Part shown: piece after piece, positions 45,639 to 54,019 of the stretch
Layout: every line of letters starts with the position of its first letter
How positions within the stretch are numbered: the stretch's first letter is position 1
From: Acidobacteriaceae bacterium
GTDB lineage: Bacteria > Acidobacteriota > Terriglobia > Terriglobales > Acidobacteriaceae
Length of the DNA: 64,000 nt
Assembly (NCBI GenBank): GCA_030041515.1
Contig: JASHNS010000031.1
Location: 1-64,000, forward strand
Reading direction: 5' to 3'
The notes under the pieces: model-generated
Told to the model about the DNA's origin: nothing
The model's database searches: none
Seen by the model: only the letters and a program-made list of their open reading frames with translations
Translations under genes and position numbers: made by a program

Positions 45639-46265
45639 ATGCGATTGATCACAAATCTCACGGGAACACTTATCATGGCAGGTCTGGCGGCTTACGCCTG
45701 CAGCCCACGTGCTGCGTCGGCGCAGCCGATGAGCAGAGCCGGGATAACATTCGCCGCGCAGCAGGACCAGACAGCGCCCCCCAAGCAGGAACAGGCGAAG
45801 CCGCCGAAGGAAAAGAAACCGGCTAAAACTTCCAGGGAGACCACGAAAGCGAAGCCTGCCAAAGAGCTGAAGAATGCAAAGGCAGACAACGCCGATCGCG
45901 ATCAGCATGCGCAGCAGCCGGATAACAGCGATCGTCACCAGCAGAATGACAAAGCGCAGCCCGATCGCGCGCAGAATGGGCACAATCAGGGCGGAGGCGC
46001 GCACGGCCGCATCTCTGACAGTGCTTACAGGGCCCACTTCGGGCAGCAACACCACTTCGCGGTGCGGCGGGTCGTGACGACCACGCGCATCGTGCCGAAC
46101 CAGACGCAGTTTGTATACGGCGGGTACACGTTTATCTTTCTGGATCCCTGGCCGCCGGAGTGGGCGATGACGGACGATTGTTATATCGATTACGAAGATG
46201 GCGAGTATGTGCTCATCGACCTGGCGCACCCCGGCGTGACGATCGCGCTGGAAATCGGCGGATAA
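45639..46265 (+). CDS. secreted Lys/Gln-rich protein with conserved C-terminal domain
   Basis: A 208-residue exported protein. From ATG 45639 (after GGAGGGTAGGAG) it has a signal peptide (GTLIMAGLAAYACSPRAASA). Residues ~45-125 are charged low complexity (KPPKEKKPAKTSRETTKAKP, then Asp/Gln/His-rich). Residues ~135-208 form a compact domain: FVYGGYTFIFLDPWPPEWAM, DDCYIDYEDGEYVLIDLAHP, GVTIALEI. This DPWPPxW...YVDYxDG pattern recurs in Acidobacteria secreted proteins and recalls, weakly, the RcnB fold. The function is unknown. Confidence 0.75.
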   Translation: MRLITNLTGTLIMAGLAAYACSPRAASAQPMSRAGITFAAQQDQTAPPKQEQAKPPKEKKPAKTSRETTKAKPAKELKNAKADNADRDQHAQQPDNSDRHQQNDKAQPDRAQNGHNQGGGAHGRISDSAYRAHFGQQHHFAVRRVVTTTRIVPNQTQFVYGGYTFIFLDPWPPEWAMTDDCYIDYEDGEYVLIDLAHPGVTIALEIGG

Positions 46266-46480
46266 GCGGCCGGTCCACGCCCCCGCAGGAGCACGCTGTA
46301 CAGGACGGGCATTGCAGCATTCGGGAGTTGGCGGTCCAGCTCCCGAGTCGCCCGCTCTGTGACACCAGTGATGCCCGGGAAGATGCAATGGAATTCGCCG
46401 CGGTAGATTCATCGCCCCACGATGTGACCGGCGACACGGTTTTCGTCTGCGGTCTCCGCCAGAATGATTCGAGGGATCTC

Positions 46481-46915
46481 ATGAATCGGCTGAGTCTGCT
46501 TCTGTGGCAATCGGTGGCCCTGCTCTGGACCGTCTTCACCGTGGTGACCTTTGCCGTGGTCTCGGTGCTGATCCTCCGCACGCCTGCGTTTCCCCTGGGA
46601 GTCACCTTCGTCTCCACGCGCGGGCTCGCGGGCCTGTGGATCACGCTGCCCAGCTTTGCTGTCGGCGTTGCGGGTCTGATCCTGACGCTGGCCCACCGTG
46701 TCAGCGGAGCACGCTCTTTGTTGGCGTATTCCGCCTTTTGGACCGTATCGTTCGCAGGCGCAGTGGTCGTCAAGGTGCCGACGCTCATCCACCAACCCCT
46801 CCACGTCTGCCTCACCGGAACCTGCGCTACCTTGCCCGTTACCTTCGTGATGCTGGTCGCTTTCCTGCTCAGTGCCGTTTGGTTTGGGCGCACATCGTTC
46901 GTCCGATTCGCCTGA
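46481..46915 (+). CDS. four-helix hypothetical membrane protein
   Basis: A 144-residue inner-membrane protein with four predicted helices (SVALLWTVFTVVTFAVVSVL, GLWITLPSFAVGVAGLILTL, LLAYSAFWTVSFAGAVVVK, TLPVTFVMLVAFLLSAVWF). ATG 46481 after GAGGG is preferred; an in-frame ATG at 46388 would add 31 residues with no clear character. I do not recognise a family. It is convergent with the membrane gene that ends at 46993. Confidence 0.6.
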   Translation: MNRLSLLLWQSVALLWTVFTVVTFAVVSVLILRTPAFPLGVTFVSTRGLAGLWITLPSFAVGVAGLILTLAHRVSGARSLLAYSAFWTVSFAGAVVVKVPTLIHQPLHVCLTGTCATLPVTFVMLVAFLLSAVWFGRTSFVRFA

Positions 46916-46992
46916 GCCGGACGCTGCCGAAAGGGACCGGGCATTTTCTGCGATGAGATTTTGGGGGAGTATTCAGTCGGCAGGACGCCGGG

Positions 46993-47373
46993 CTACTGGC
47001 GGCTGGCGAGCAGCAGCCCCCAGCAGCCGAGCAGAACCAGTCCAGAGCCGGCGGTGAGGAGCAGCAGGAGCGGGGCAGCTATTTCCGGGCGGGCCGGCAG
47101 CGCACCGATGAGGACGGTGGGGACGAAACGGAACGCGCCCCAGGCGGCGGCGAGGACAGCGCAGAGGAGTCCGATGGCCTGCATGATGCGCACCGGGCGC
47201 TGGGCACGGCGGAGAGCCTCCGCACGACGGCGGCGCTCGGCGCGAAACCAGACGAGCGAAACCGGGGGCGACTGACCGGCAGCGCAAACAGAGGCGGCAT
47301 AGGCGCGGAGGGACTGGCGGAGAACATCGTCAGTGGATTGGTTCGAACGCATCGGATCGGCGGGGCGGTTCAC
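46993..47373 (-). CDS. two-helix membrane protein downstream of ECF sigma factor
   Basis: A 126-residue protein: a soluble, Arg-rich N-terminal half (LVWFRAERRRRAEALRRAQR) followed by two transmembrane helices (IMQAIGLLCAVLAAAWGAFR and APLLLLLTAGSGLVLLGCWG). Its start overlaps the sigma-factor stop (ATGA), so both are made together. Position and topology fit a membrane-bound anti-sigma or accessory factor, but no zinc-binding anti-sigma motif (HxxxCxxC) is present and no family is recognised. Confidence 0.65.
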   Translation of the reverse strand: MNRPADPMRSNQSTDDVLRQSLRAYAASVCAAGQSPPVSLVWFRAERRRRAEALRRAQRPVRIMQAIGLLCAVLAAAWGAFRFVPTVLIGALPARPEIAAPLLLLLTAGSGLVLLGCWGLLLASRQ

Positions 47374-47903
47374 GGGGTTGCTCCTTCCCTGCTCAGGTAG
47401 TGGCGGGCGCGGGCGCGGGCGCGGAAGAGCAGCGTCCGGACGCTGAGACGACTGAGGCCGGTGGAGGCGGCTATCTCGGCGTGGTCCATCTCTTCAACAT
47501 AAGCCAGCCAGAGCAGCTGGCGCTCGCGGGGGCGCAGTTGGCGCAGCATGGCCTGGATGTCGACCGCGACGTGAAGAGCGGGCGCGGTGCCCTCCTCCGG
47601 CGGCTCAGCGAAAGGCTCGCCGGCGCCGGCGCGCCAGCGGTCGCGCAGCAGATTGGTCGCGATCCGGAAGAGATAGCGGCGCAGAGCCTGCGGATCCGTA
47701 GCGAGCGCGGCGAGCGAGGGCCAGCGCAGCAGGAGCCGGCAAAAGCTCTCCTGCAACAGATCTTCGGCGACGTCGCGGCGGCCGCAGCCGGCGATCAGAT
47801 AACCGAGGACGGGGCCGGCATTGGCGTCGTAGAGGATCTGAAAGGCCTGCTCGGCCAAGGGCTCCACAGGCGCAGCCCGGTCGTCCGGCAGAGGGGCCGC
47901 CAT
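47370..47903 (-). CDS. ECF-type RNA polymerase sigma factor
   Basis: A 177-residue group 4 sigma factor. Region 2 (LYDANAGPVLGYLIAGCGRR, DVAEDLLQESFCRLLLRWPS, RRYLFRIATNLLRDRWRAG) binds core and the -10 element. Region 4 (LRPRERQLLWLAYVEEMDHA, EIAASTGLSRLSVRTLLFRA) contains the -35 helix-turn-helix. ATG 47903 starts 11 bases after the upstream gene's stop; an in-frame GTG at 47930 would overlap that gene. It lies between two membrane-protein genes in a three-gene operon, the normal setting for membrane-stress sigma systems. Confidence 0.9.
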   Translation of the reverse strand: MAAPLPDDRAAPVEPLAEQAFQILYDANAGPVLGYLIAGCGRRDVAEDLLQESFCRLLLRWPSLAALATDPQALRRYLFRIATNLLRDRWRAGAGEPFAEPPEEGTAPALHVAVDIQAMLRQLRPRERQLLWLAYVEEMDHAEIAASTGLSRLSVRTLLFRARARARHYLSREGATP

Positions 47904-47913
47904 GGCGTGGAGA

Positions 47914-48369
47914 TCACCCGTTGCGTTCACGGCTGAGCAGTCCGAGGCGGCGAGAAACCGCAAGGCTGGTCGCGGCGGCGGCAAGAAAACCGACCCCAAG
48001 GCCGATAGCTCCTAACCCAACGATGATAAATCCGGAGTCCGGATCGTAGACGTGGTGGTGCACCAGAAGCATGGCCACGCCGAAGAAGAACAGGACCATG
48101 CCGGCCTGCAGAGCGAAGAGGACGCGGCCGAAGGGCCGTTCGCGCGGGGCCTCCTCGAGCGCAATGGACTCCAGGAACTGGCGGCCGACATCGCTGGAGG
48201 CGAGCGTCAGCAGAGACTGGGCGGAGTCGATGCGCTCCAGCACTTTCGCGTGGAGGCTGGCCCGGGCCTTGGCAATCAGATAGCGGCGCAGCGTGCTGAA
48301 CAGAATCCAGATGATCCAGATGAAGCAGGTGCCAATGATGGCGTCCTGCATGACGTCCCAGAACCTCAT
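47914..48369 (-). CDS. three-helix membrane protein upstream of ECF sigma factor
   Basis: A 151-residue membrane protein, first gene of the ECF operon. One helix at the N-terminus (AIIGTCFIWIIWILFSTLRR), a soluble middle (residues ~30-90, with LHAKVLERIDSAQSLLTLAS) and two C-terminal helices (GRVLFALQAGMVLFFFGVAM and GFIIVGLGAIGLGVGFLAAA). GGGAGG precedes the ATG. I do not recognise a named family; co-transcription with the sigma factor suggests a role in sensing or signal transfer. Confidence 0.7.
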   Translation of the reverse strand: MRFWDVMQDAIIGTCFIWIIWILFSTLRRYLIAKARASLHAKVLERIDSAQSLLTLASSDVGRQFLESIALEEAPRERPFGRVLFALQAGMVLFFFGVAMLLVHHHVYDPDSGFIIVGLGAIGLGVGFLAAAATSLAVSRRLGLLSRERNG

Positions 48370-48475
48370 AGAGTGCCTCCCAGGAAATAGGTTCGTGAAG
48401 ATGATTTGTTCACTGGGTATAACGGGCGACAGGCGGGATGGTTGACAGGGGCCGGCAGATTCTTTTCCGGACGAT

Positions 48476-48560
48476 CCGTAGTCGGTAGTCGGTAATCGTT
48501 GCCCACGATCAGGAACCGGCTGATTCGCCGGCCGCTGACTACCGACGACTACGGTCTTTC
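48476..48560. repeat. GTAGTCGGTAGTCGG-type short repeats
   Basis: CCGTAGTCGGTAGTCGGTAATCG (48476-48498) and the opposed GACTACCGACGACTACGG (48537-48554) form an inverted pair of short tandem repeats upstream of the 49-residue protein. They resemble the GTAGACC repeats elsewhere in the window. Confidence 0.6.
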
Positions 48561-48597
48561 TGGCTACCGGCGGCTGGCTGGCGGCATCTGTTTGTTT

Positions 48598-48747
48598 ATG
48601 ATCCGCAAACTCAAATCCGGTGAATATCGGCTGTACTCGAGGAAGAAGAATCCATCAACCGGCAAGCGGCGCAACCTGGGGACGTTCAGTTCGCGCGAGA
48701 AGGCCGAGCAGCACGAGCGCGCGGTGCAGTACTTCAAGAGACACTGA
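48598..48747 (+). CDS. conserved small basic protein
   Basis: A 49-residue basic protein: MIRKLKSGEYRLYSRKKNPS, then TGKRRNLGTFSSREKAEQHE and RAVQYFKRH. This short sequence is conserved across many soil bacteria and looks like a single beta-hairpin plus helix (an integrase N-terminal or AP2-like arrangement); its function is unknown. ATG 48598 is chosen because the conserved part starts there, although no strong ribosome site is seen. Five bases separate it from the DUF3175 gene, so they are likely co-transcribed. Confidence 0.78.
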   Translation: MIRKLKSGEYRLYSRKKNPSTGKRRNLGTFSSREKAEQHERAVQYFKRH

Positions 48748-48752
48748 CCGCG

Positions 48753-49127
48753 ATGCCGGCGAAGAAGAAGAGCGCTGCGAAGAAGCCTTCGGGGACCGCT
48801 GCGAAGAGGTCCCGGGCAAAGTCTCCGGGACGGAGCGCGCGGTCCAGCGCGAAGAGACACGCGAAGGGCGCATCCCGGCGCTGGGTCAAGGACGTCACGA
48901 CGGACTCGACGCACCCGGAGAAGGGGCTGTTCACGAAGAGCGCGCCGGAGATCGCGCGTGCGCTGGCGTCGAAGAAGGTGTCGCCAAAGGGGCCGTCGTC
49001 CGGGATGCGTATGCTGACTTACTTCATCAACCGGGGCGGCAAGGGGCTAAGCGCGAGCCGCAAGAAGGAACTGGAGCGGGCAAAGAAGCTGCTGCACGAA
49101 CGGATCGAGAAGGAGAAAAGCCAGTGA
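48753..49127 (+). CDS. DUF3175-family protein with Lys/Ala/Ser-rich N-terminus
   Basis: A 124-residue protein. Residues 1-42 are histone-H1-like (KKKSAAKKPSGTAAKRSRAK, SPGRSARSSAKRHAKGA), and residues ~43-120 are a DUF3175 domain: RRWVKDVTTDSTHPEKGLFT, SAPEIARALASKKVSP, SGMRMLTYFINRGGKGLSAS. DUF3175 proteins are common in soil bacteria near stress genes and have no proven role. The basic tail suggests nucleic-acid binding (inference). Just downstream of the 49-residue protein in the same direction. Confidence 0.85.
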   Translation: MPAKKKSAAKKPSGTAAKRSRAKSPGRSARSSAKRHAKGASRRWVKDVTTDSTHPEKGLFTKSAPEIARALASKKVSPKGPSSGMRMLTYFINRGGKGLSASRKKELERAKKLLHERIEKEKSQ

Positions 49128-49205
49128 CCAGCGATCAGGCCATTGGCCCCGGTTCCCGGCGCTTGGGCTATCGATCGTCCCCCGGGGCTGATCACGGTTC
49201 TCTGA

Positions 49206-50675
49206 TCACGAATCGCTGACCTCTCGCTTCTTCCAGCGCGCCACGGCGAAGACAGCGACGCCGCCGAGAATGAGCGCGAGCGTCGAAACCAGCACTTTCA
49301 TGACGGACATCACTTTGTGCGGGTCGTCGGGCGCGGGGAAAACCGAAAAGACGATGGTCCCCGCAGTCGAGAGGAATCCGATGGCAGCGAGCGTGAGCGC
49401 GACAGGCCGTCCGCCGGGAACGCGGCTGGCTTCCGGAGCTGCGGGGCGGTTTTGCACGCGCGCCATCGCCGCGAAGAGCACCAGATACGGCAGGAAATAG
49501 GTGATGATGCTCATGCTGACGAGCACGTCGTAGGCGCCGCGGACAGTGGTTCCGGCCTGGCCGAGGATGGCGACGAGGATGCCCGCGAGTCCGTAGACGG
49601 CGATGGCGACCCACGGCGTGCGAAAGCGCGGGTGGATGCGGCCGAAGGCCGGCGGCAGGTAGCGATCGATCCCGGCGACAAAGGGCAGGCGCGAGGTGGA
49701 CGACAAGAACGAGGCCGCGCCGCCCACGCAGTTGAGGGCGATCAGCAGCGCGAGGGCGATGCCGAGCCACGGGACGCCGAGGCGGAGGCAAAGGCTCGAG
49801 AGTCCGCGCATAAATCCATCGACACCGGCGATCTGCCCGGCGGGCAGCGCGATGAGCAGCGCGACCGTGCCGATGATGTAGCCGAGTGCGATGACGGCTC
49901 CGCCGGCCAGGAGTGCGCGGGGGATCGTCCGGCGAGGCTGCTCGATCTCCTCGCCCATGAACGAGCCGCTTTCGCAGCCGGCGAAGGCAAAGAAGAGCGT
50001 GGACCAGAAGAGCGCATCGCGAACGGAGAAGTGCGGAGCGAGCGCAGGCGCGGAGAAGTGCGTGGCCGAGCCGAAGCGGTGCGCTGCGACGGCGGCGAGG
50101 CCGATGAGGATCGCAATGGGCAGCCAGCTTCCGAAGGAGCCGACGTTGTTGAGCCACTTGCCGGCGCCGAGGCCGACGATGTTGACGGCGGTGATGATGG
50201 CGAGCAGAACCGCAGCGAAAGACATGAAGTAGAGCGGGCTGGAAGCCAGGCCGGCGTGGCCGGATCCGGTGGCGAAGAGAGCCGCGGCTGCGCCGAAATA
50301 GAGGACGGCGGCAAAGTAGGGCAGGTTGGACATCCAGTACATCCAGGCGGAGAGGAATCCGGCGAAGTCGCCGAAGCATGCGCGGGCCCAGACGTAGAGA
50401 CCCCCTTCCTGCGGATAGCGCGAGGAGAGCTCGAAGACGCTGGCAGCGAGGGGGAGAAAGAAGCCGAGGAGCGCGATGATCCAGACGAAAAGGCTGGAGG
50501 GTCCGGCGGCGGCGGCCGTGGCGACCCAGCGCACGCTGAGCCCGGTGACGATATAGAACGCGGCGAGATCGCGGAAACGGAGCGCCCTTTTGAGGCGTGG
50601 CGGCTGGGAATCCAGCGGCGCCGCGCCGTGCGGCGATTGCGTGTCGAGCGGGACTTTTTGAGACGGTGCGCTCAA
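49206..50675 (-). CDS. APC-superfamily amino-acid permease
   Basis: An inner-membrane transporter with about twelve helices. Motifs fit the amino acid/polyamine/organocation family, especially the glutamate/GABA-antiporter-like members: FRDLAAFYIVTGLSVRWVAT, FELSSRYPQEGGLYVWARAC, FFAFAGCESGSFMGEEIEQP and RTIPRALLAGGAVIALGYII. The start is uncertain: the only in-frame ATG (50777) overlaps the divergent gene, so the TTG at 50675 (after AGAGG, before SAPSQKV) is preferred, giving 489 residues. The substrate is unknown; the divergent saccharopine-dehydrogenase-like gene hints at amino-acid metabolism. Confidence 0.85.
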   Translation of the reverse strand: MSAPSQKVPLDTQSPHGAAPLDSQPPRLKRALRFRDLAAFYIVTGLSVRWVATAAAAGPSSLFVWIIALLGFFLPLAASVFELSSRYPQEGGLYVWARACFGDFAGFLSAWMYWMSNLPYFAAVLYFGAAAALFATGSGHAGLASSPLYFMSFAAVLLAIITAVNIVGLGAGKWLNNVGSFGSWLPIAILIGLAAVAAHRFGSATHFSAPALAPHFSVRDALFWSTLFFAFAGCESGSFMGEEIEQPRRTIPRALLAGGAVIALGYIIGTVALLIALPAGQIAGVDGFMRGLSSLCLRLGVPWLGIALALLIALNCVGGAASFLSSTSRLPFVAGIDRYLPPAFGRIHPRFRTPWVAIAVYGLAGILVAILGQAGTTVRGAYDVLVSMSIITYFLPYLVLFAAMARVQNRPAAPEASRVPGGRPVALTLAAIGFLSTAGTIVFSVFPAPDDPHKVMSVMKVLVSTLALILGGVAVFAVARWKKREVSDS

Positions 50676-50775
50676 GAAGACCTCTGAGGGTTCCTGCCAG
50701 TATGCATGGGCGGAGGGTGTGCGGGCGAGAAAAACGCGTTGACCTGGGCGCTTGCGTTCCGTACAAAGGAAAATC

Positions 50776-51864
50776 ATGAGCAGAAGGATCGTGGTGCTGG
50801 GGGCGGGGCGCGTGGGGAAGGTGATCGCCGCGGATTTGTCGCGGGAGTTCGAGGTTACCTCGGTCGATATGAATGGCCAGGCGCTGGAATCGCTGGGGGC
50901 GAGTTATCCGGTGAAGACGCGCGTCGCCGATCTGGGCGAGGCGCAGGCGGTGACGGGCGCGATCGCGCAGGCGGATCTCGTGATCTGCGCGGTGCCGGGA
51001 TTCATGGGATTCGACACGCTCAGGACCGTGATCGAGGCCGGGAAAAACGTCGTGGATATTTCGTTCTTTGCGGAGGACGCGTTTGAACTGGACGACCTGG
51101 CGGCGCAACGCAGGGTGACCGCTGTGGTCGATTGCGGGATTGCGCCGGGGACGCCGGATTACCTGGCTGGACACCTGGCGGGGCAGATGCAAATCGAGGA
51201 TTTCACCTTCATGGTGGGCGGCCTGCACTTTCACCGCACGGGGCCCAATGGTTATCTGCCGACCTTCTCGCCCACCGATGTGTGGGAGGAGTACACGCGG
51301 CCGGCACGGTATGTGCGGGATGGAAAGCTGATCACGATGCCGCCGCTTTCGGAGCCGGAGCTGGTGGAGTTTCGAATCGACGGGCATCATCTGTGGCTGG
51401 AAGCGTTCAACACCGATGGGCTGCGGTCGCTGATCACCACGATGGCGGGGCGCATCCCGAATATGAAGGAGAAGACGCTGCGGTTTCCGGGGCACATCGC
51501 GCACATCCGGAAACTGCAGGAGACGGGCGCGGAGTGGGTTCCGGACAAGTGGACGCCCGAGGAAGACGAGGACGAGTTCACGATCATGCGGATCGTGATG
51601 CGCGGAACGCAAGGCGGGCGCCCGAAGACGATCACGCACACGGTATTTGTGACGTACGATCCGGCGACGCAGTTCAGCTCCATGTCGCGGGCGACGGGAT
51701 ACTCGTGCACAGGCGTAGCGCGGTGCGTGCTGGAGGGGGCGTATCGTCGGCCTGGGATTTCGCCGCCGTCCTATGTGGGCGAAGCGCCGGGGTGCATGGA
51801 GCGAATTTTTACGCATTTGAAGGCGCGGGATATTGTGTTCGAGCGGGAAGAGGCGGCCGGATAG
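50776..51864 (+). CDS. saccharopine dehydrogenase-family oxidoreductase
   Basis: A 362-residue NAD(P)-dependent enzyme. The N-terminal Rossmann motif is RRIVVLGAGRVGKVIAADLS; the central part has DLVICAVPGFMGFDTLRTVI, NVVDISFFAEDAFELDDLAA and DCGIAPGTPDYLAGHLAGQM, matching the saccharopine reductase/lysine 6-dehydrogenase-like group, which acts on lysine-derived intermediates or carboxynorspermidine. AAGGA before ATG 50776 fixes the start. It faces an amino-acid permease across a short divergent promoter region. The actual substrate is not determinable. Confidence 0.86.
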   Translation: MSRRIVVLGAGRVGKVIAADLSREFEVTSVDMNGQALESLGASYPVKTRVADLGEAQAVTGAIAQADLVICAVPGFMGFDTLRTVIEAGKNVVDISFFAEDAFELDDLAAQRRVTAVVDCGIAPGTPDYLAGHLAGQMQIEDFTFMVGGLHFHRTGPNGYLPTFSPTDVWEEYTRPARYVRDGKLITMPPLSEPELVEFRIDGHHLWLEAFNTDGLRSLITTMAGRIPNMKEKTLRFPGHIAHIRKLQETGAEWVPDKWTPEEDEDEFTIMRIVMRGTQGGRPKTITHTVFVTYDPATQFSSMSRATGYSCTGVARCVLEGAYRRPGISPPSYVGEAPGCMERIFTHLKARDIVFEREEAAG

Positions 51865-52154
51865 GGATGGGCACCCGCCCTGTTGCAAAATCGGCGACAA
51901 GGTGAAGGTGGGGCACCCGCGAGACAGGGGCTGAAGCCCGGCCTGTATTGGGCACTGATCGACACGACTGAAAGTCGTGCTCTGATACAAGGCACAGGGG
52001 CTGGAGGCAGAATCCAATGGTTCCCTCCCCACTTCTTACAAAATGAGAGAGACGTCGGGCACCCCAGGGAGTTCTCTCCCCTGAGACAAAGCGGCCCCCT
52101 GCTCCCTGATCCGGGTCCTACACGCGATCCACTTACACCCTGTACCCTAGCTCC
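51865..52154. repeat. repeat-rich spacer: REP-like copy 3 and hairpins
   Basis: No gene. It contains a degenerate GTGCCC-type palindrome (51867-51920: GGGCACCCGCCCTGTTG ... CGACAAGGTGAAGGTGGGGC), hairpins GGGCTGAAGCCC and CACGACTGAAAGTCGTG (51925-51982), and a CACCCTGTACCCTAG short repeat that runs up to the holB GTG at 52155. Confidence 0.65.
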
Positions 52155-53258
52155 GTGGGCTTTCGCGATTTTCTCGGCAATGAAACGTCCGTCCGGCACC
52201 TGCGGGAGGCGCTGGCTGCGCAGCGGCTGCCGCACTCGCTGATCCTGAGCGGTCCGCGGGGCGCGGGGAAATACACGCTGGCGATCATGCTGGCGCAGGC
52301 GGCGAACTGCCTCGATCCAAAACAAACCGACGGGCTGCCGGATTTCTGCGGCACATGCTCGAACTGCCGCCGCATCGGCCAGGCGATGGACCTGGATGCG
52401 CGGGTAGCCGAGGCGGTGGCGGCACGCGACGAGCTGCGCGACGCGGACAAACGCGACACCCGCGTCCTGATTCAGACGCACCCGGATGTTCTGGTGATTC
52501 CGCCCGATCCGCCTCAGCTGCTCATCAAGGTGGGGCAGGTGCGGACGCTGATCAGCGAAATCTACCGCATGCCGGCGGAGGCGCGGCGGGCGATGTACAT
52601 CTTTACCAGCGCCGCGTTCATGAAGGAAGCGGCCAACTCGCTGCTGAAAGTGCTGGAAGAGCCGCCGGCGCACGCCACCATCGTGCTGTTGGCGGAAAAC
52701 ACCGGCGAGCTGCTGCCGACGATCCGGTCGCGGGCGGGAATCTTCCGGCTGGGGGCGATTCCTGTGGAGCAGATCGAGGGTTTGCTGGCCGAGCGGCGCA
52801 ACGAACTGAAGCCGGCGGAGCGGATGCTGGTGGCGCGGCTGGCGGAGGGCGCCGTGGGGCGGGCGCTGGGCTTTGATCTGGCGGCCTGGCTGGCCAGCCG
52901 CGCCGATGCGCTGACGCTGCTGCGCGGGTCGCTGGGGGACTCGGACTGGTCGTCGCTGTTCCGGGCGACAGAAACCTACCGGGCCGGAGCGGAGGGCCAG
53001 GAAAAAACCGAGGGCCTGCTGCGGGCAGCGGCTTCCCTGCTGGAAGATTTGCTGCTCCTGAAGGCCGGAACGCCGGATTTGGTGCGGAATCCGGACCTGA
53101 AGAAGGAGCTGACCGGGATGGCCCAGGCCGTCAGCTACGAGTGGATCGAGGGAGCGGCGCGCGGGCTGCGCCAGGTGGAGTCGGGGATGCGGCGCAACCT
53201 GCTGCGCTCGCTCTCGCTGGACAGCTTTGCGGCGCAACTGGCGGGGTCGTCGACATGA
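52155..53258 (+). CDS. holB: DNA polymerase III delta-prime subunit
   Basis: Part of the clamp-loader complex that opens the beta sliding clamp in replication. 367 residues. The AAA+ fold has a Walker A-like SGPRGAGKYTLAIMLAQAAN, the zinc-binding cysteines in DFCGTCSNCRRIGQ preceded by NCLDPK, and sensor region LKVLEEPPAHATIVLLAENT followed by LLPTIRSRAG. GTG 52155 is used, with no good ribosome site but a repeat tract just before it. The Hfq-like gene follows in the same direction. Confidence 0.92.
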   Translation: MGFRDFLGNETSVRHLREALAAQRLPHSLILSGPRGAGKYTLAIMLAQAANCLDPKQTDGLPDFCGTCSNCRRIGQAMDLDARVAEAVAARDELRDADKRDTRVLIQTHPDVLVIPPDPPQLLIKVGQVRTLISEIYRMPAEARRAMYIFTSAAFMKEAANSLLKVLEEPPAHATIVLLAENTGELLPTIRSRAGIFRLGAIPVEQIEGLLAERRNELKPAERMLVARLAEGAVGRALGFDLAAWLASRADALTLLRGSLGDSDWSSLFRATETYRAGAEGQEKTEGLLRAAASLLEDLLLLKAGTPDLVRNPDLKKELTGMAQAVSYEWIEGAARGLRQVESGMRRNLLRSLSLDSFAAQLAGSST

Positions 53259-53412
53259 AAATCCGGTCAGCGTGACGGTTTGGACGGTTTCCCACAAGCG
53301 AGTAGGAGTAGGATTGCGGCAGAATCTCTCCAGGAAATTGGCCCGGCGTGCGACGCGGGAATGGTTTCGCGCATCACACAGGCATCATTGTCTTGTAAGG
53401 ATTGTGGGGAAA

Positions 53413-53913
53413 ATGTCCCAACTGTCTGCCTCCTCAGTACCACCGCTGAGTAGTCCCAAACGGGCAGCCAAGCCTGCGCCGGTGCTGGTGCCGCCTGCGA
53501 AGCCCGCCCCAGAACAGCCGCGCGAACTGGACATTATCGGGCCGCGGAAGCTGATCCGGCCGCATTTGCCGGAGGGAGCGCAGCGAGCGCGGCGCTTCTC
53601 GCGGCACGACGAGCCAGCCCTGGTTTCGCACGGGAACGCCCTCCCGACAGCGACGGTGCACGACAGCTCCCATGCCGAGTCATTTTATTTCCAGAAGCAG
53701 GTGCAGGCGCGGACCCCGATGGTCTTCGTGCTCGAAGACGGCGAGCGGATCGAGGGATGCATCGAGTGGTACGACCGGCACGCGATCAAGGTGCGGTGCT
53801 CTGCGCCGTCGACTCAACGGCTGAAGGGGCCGCGCGGGAACGAGGGCGGAACGCGGATGATGATCTATAAATCCAGCATCAAGTACCTGCATAAGACGGG
53901 GGAGAATTTGTGA
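53413..53913 (+). CDS. Hfq-like Sm-domain protein with Pro-rich extension
   Basis: A 166-residue protein. Residues 1-90 are a Pro/Ala-rich, probably disordered extension (PVLVPPAKPAPEQPRELDII). Residues ~95-166 look like a bacterial Sm fold: ESFYFQKQVQARTPMVFVLE followed by DGERIEGCIEWYDRHAIKVR (Sm1) and MMIYKSSIKYLHK (Sm2; compare the MVYKHAISTV of Hfq). An insert of about 19 residues (PSTQRLKGPRGNEGG) lies between Sm1 and Sm2. It may act as an RNA chaperone for small RNAs. The family hallmark KH of Hfq is replaced by KS, so RNA binding at the proximal face may differ. ATG 53413 is chosen from the GGGGAAA upstream. Confidence 0.72.
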   Translation: MSQLSASSVPPLSSPKRAAKPAPVLVPPAKPAPEQPRELDIIGPRKLIRPHLPEGAQRARRFSRHDEPALVSHGNALPTATVHDSSHAESFYFQKQVQARTPMVFVLEDGERIEGCIEWYDRHAIKVRCSAPSTQRLKGPRGNEGGTRMMIYKSSIKYLHKTGENL

Positions 53914-54019
53914 GGCAGGGTATAGGGGATGGGGTTTAGGGTATAGACGGCGTGGCCTGGGAGCCACGCCGTTTTCCATTGAGGGCAGCTTTTACGGTCT
54001 ACGGTCTACGAGTTACGGT
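53914..54019. repeat. short repeats around a terminator
   Basis: GGGTATAGGGGATGGGGTTTAGG (53919-53941, reverse form of CCCTATC) lies on one side of the terminator and TACGGTCTACGGTCTACG (53993-54010) on the other, between the convergent Hfq-like and XRE genes. Confidence 0.65.
53947..53976 (+). terminator. rho-independent terminator
   Basis: A perfect 10-bp stem ACGGCGTGGC/GCCACGCCGT with a 6-base loop, followed by TTTCC on the plus strand. It ends the Hfq-like gene's transcript. Confidence 0.85.

Noticed and set aside
49192-52032. Very long minus-strand open frame (946 codons)
   Set aside because: It spans the permease gene in another frame and is antisense to the saccharopine-dehydrogenase-like gene; composition is Arg/Pro/His-rich, typical of a high-GC shadow.
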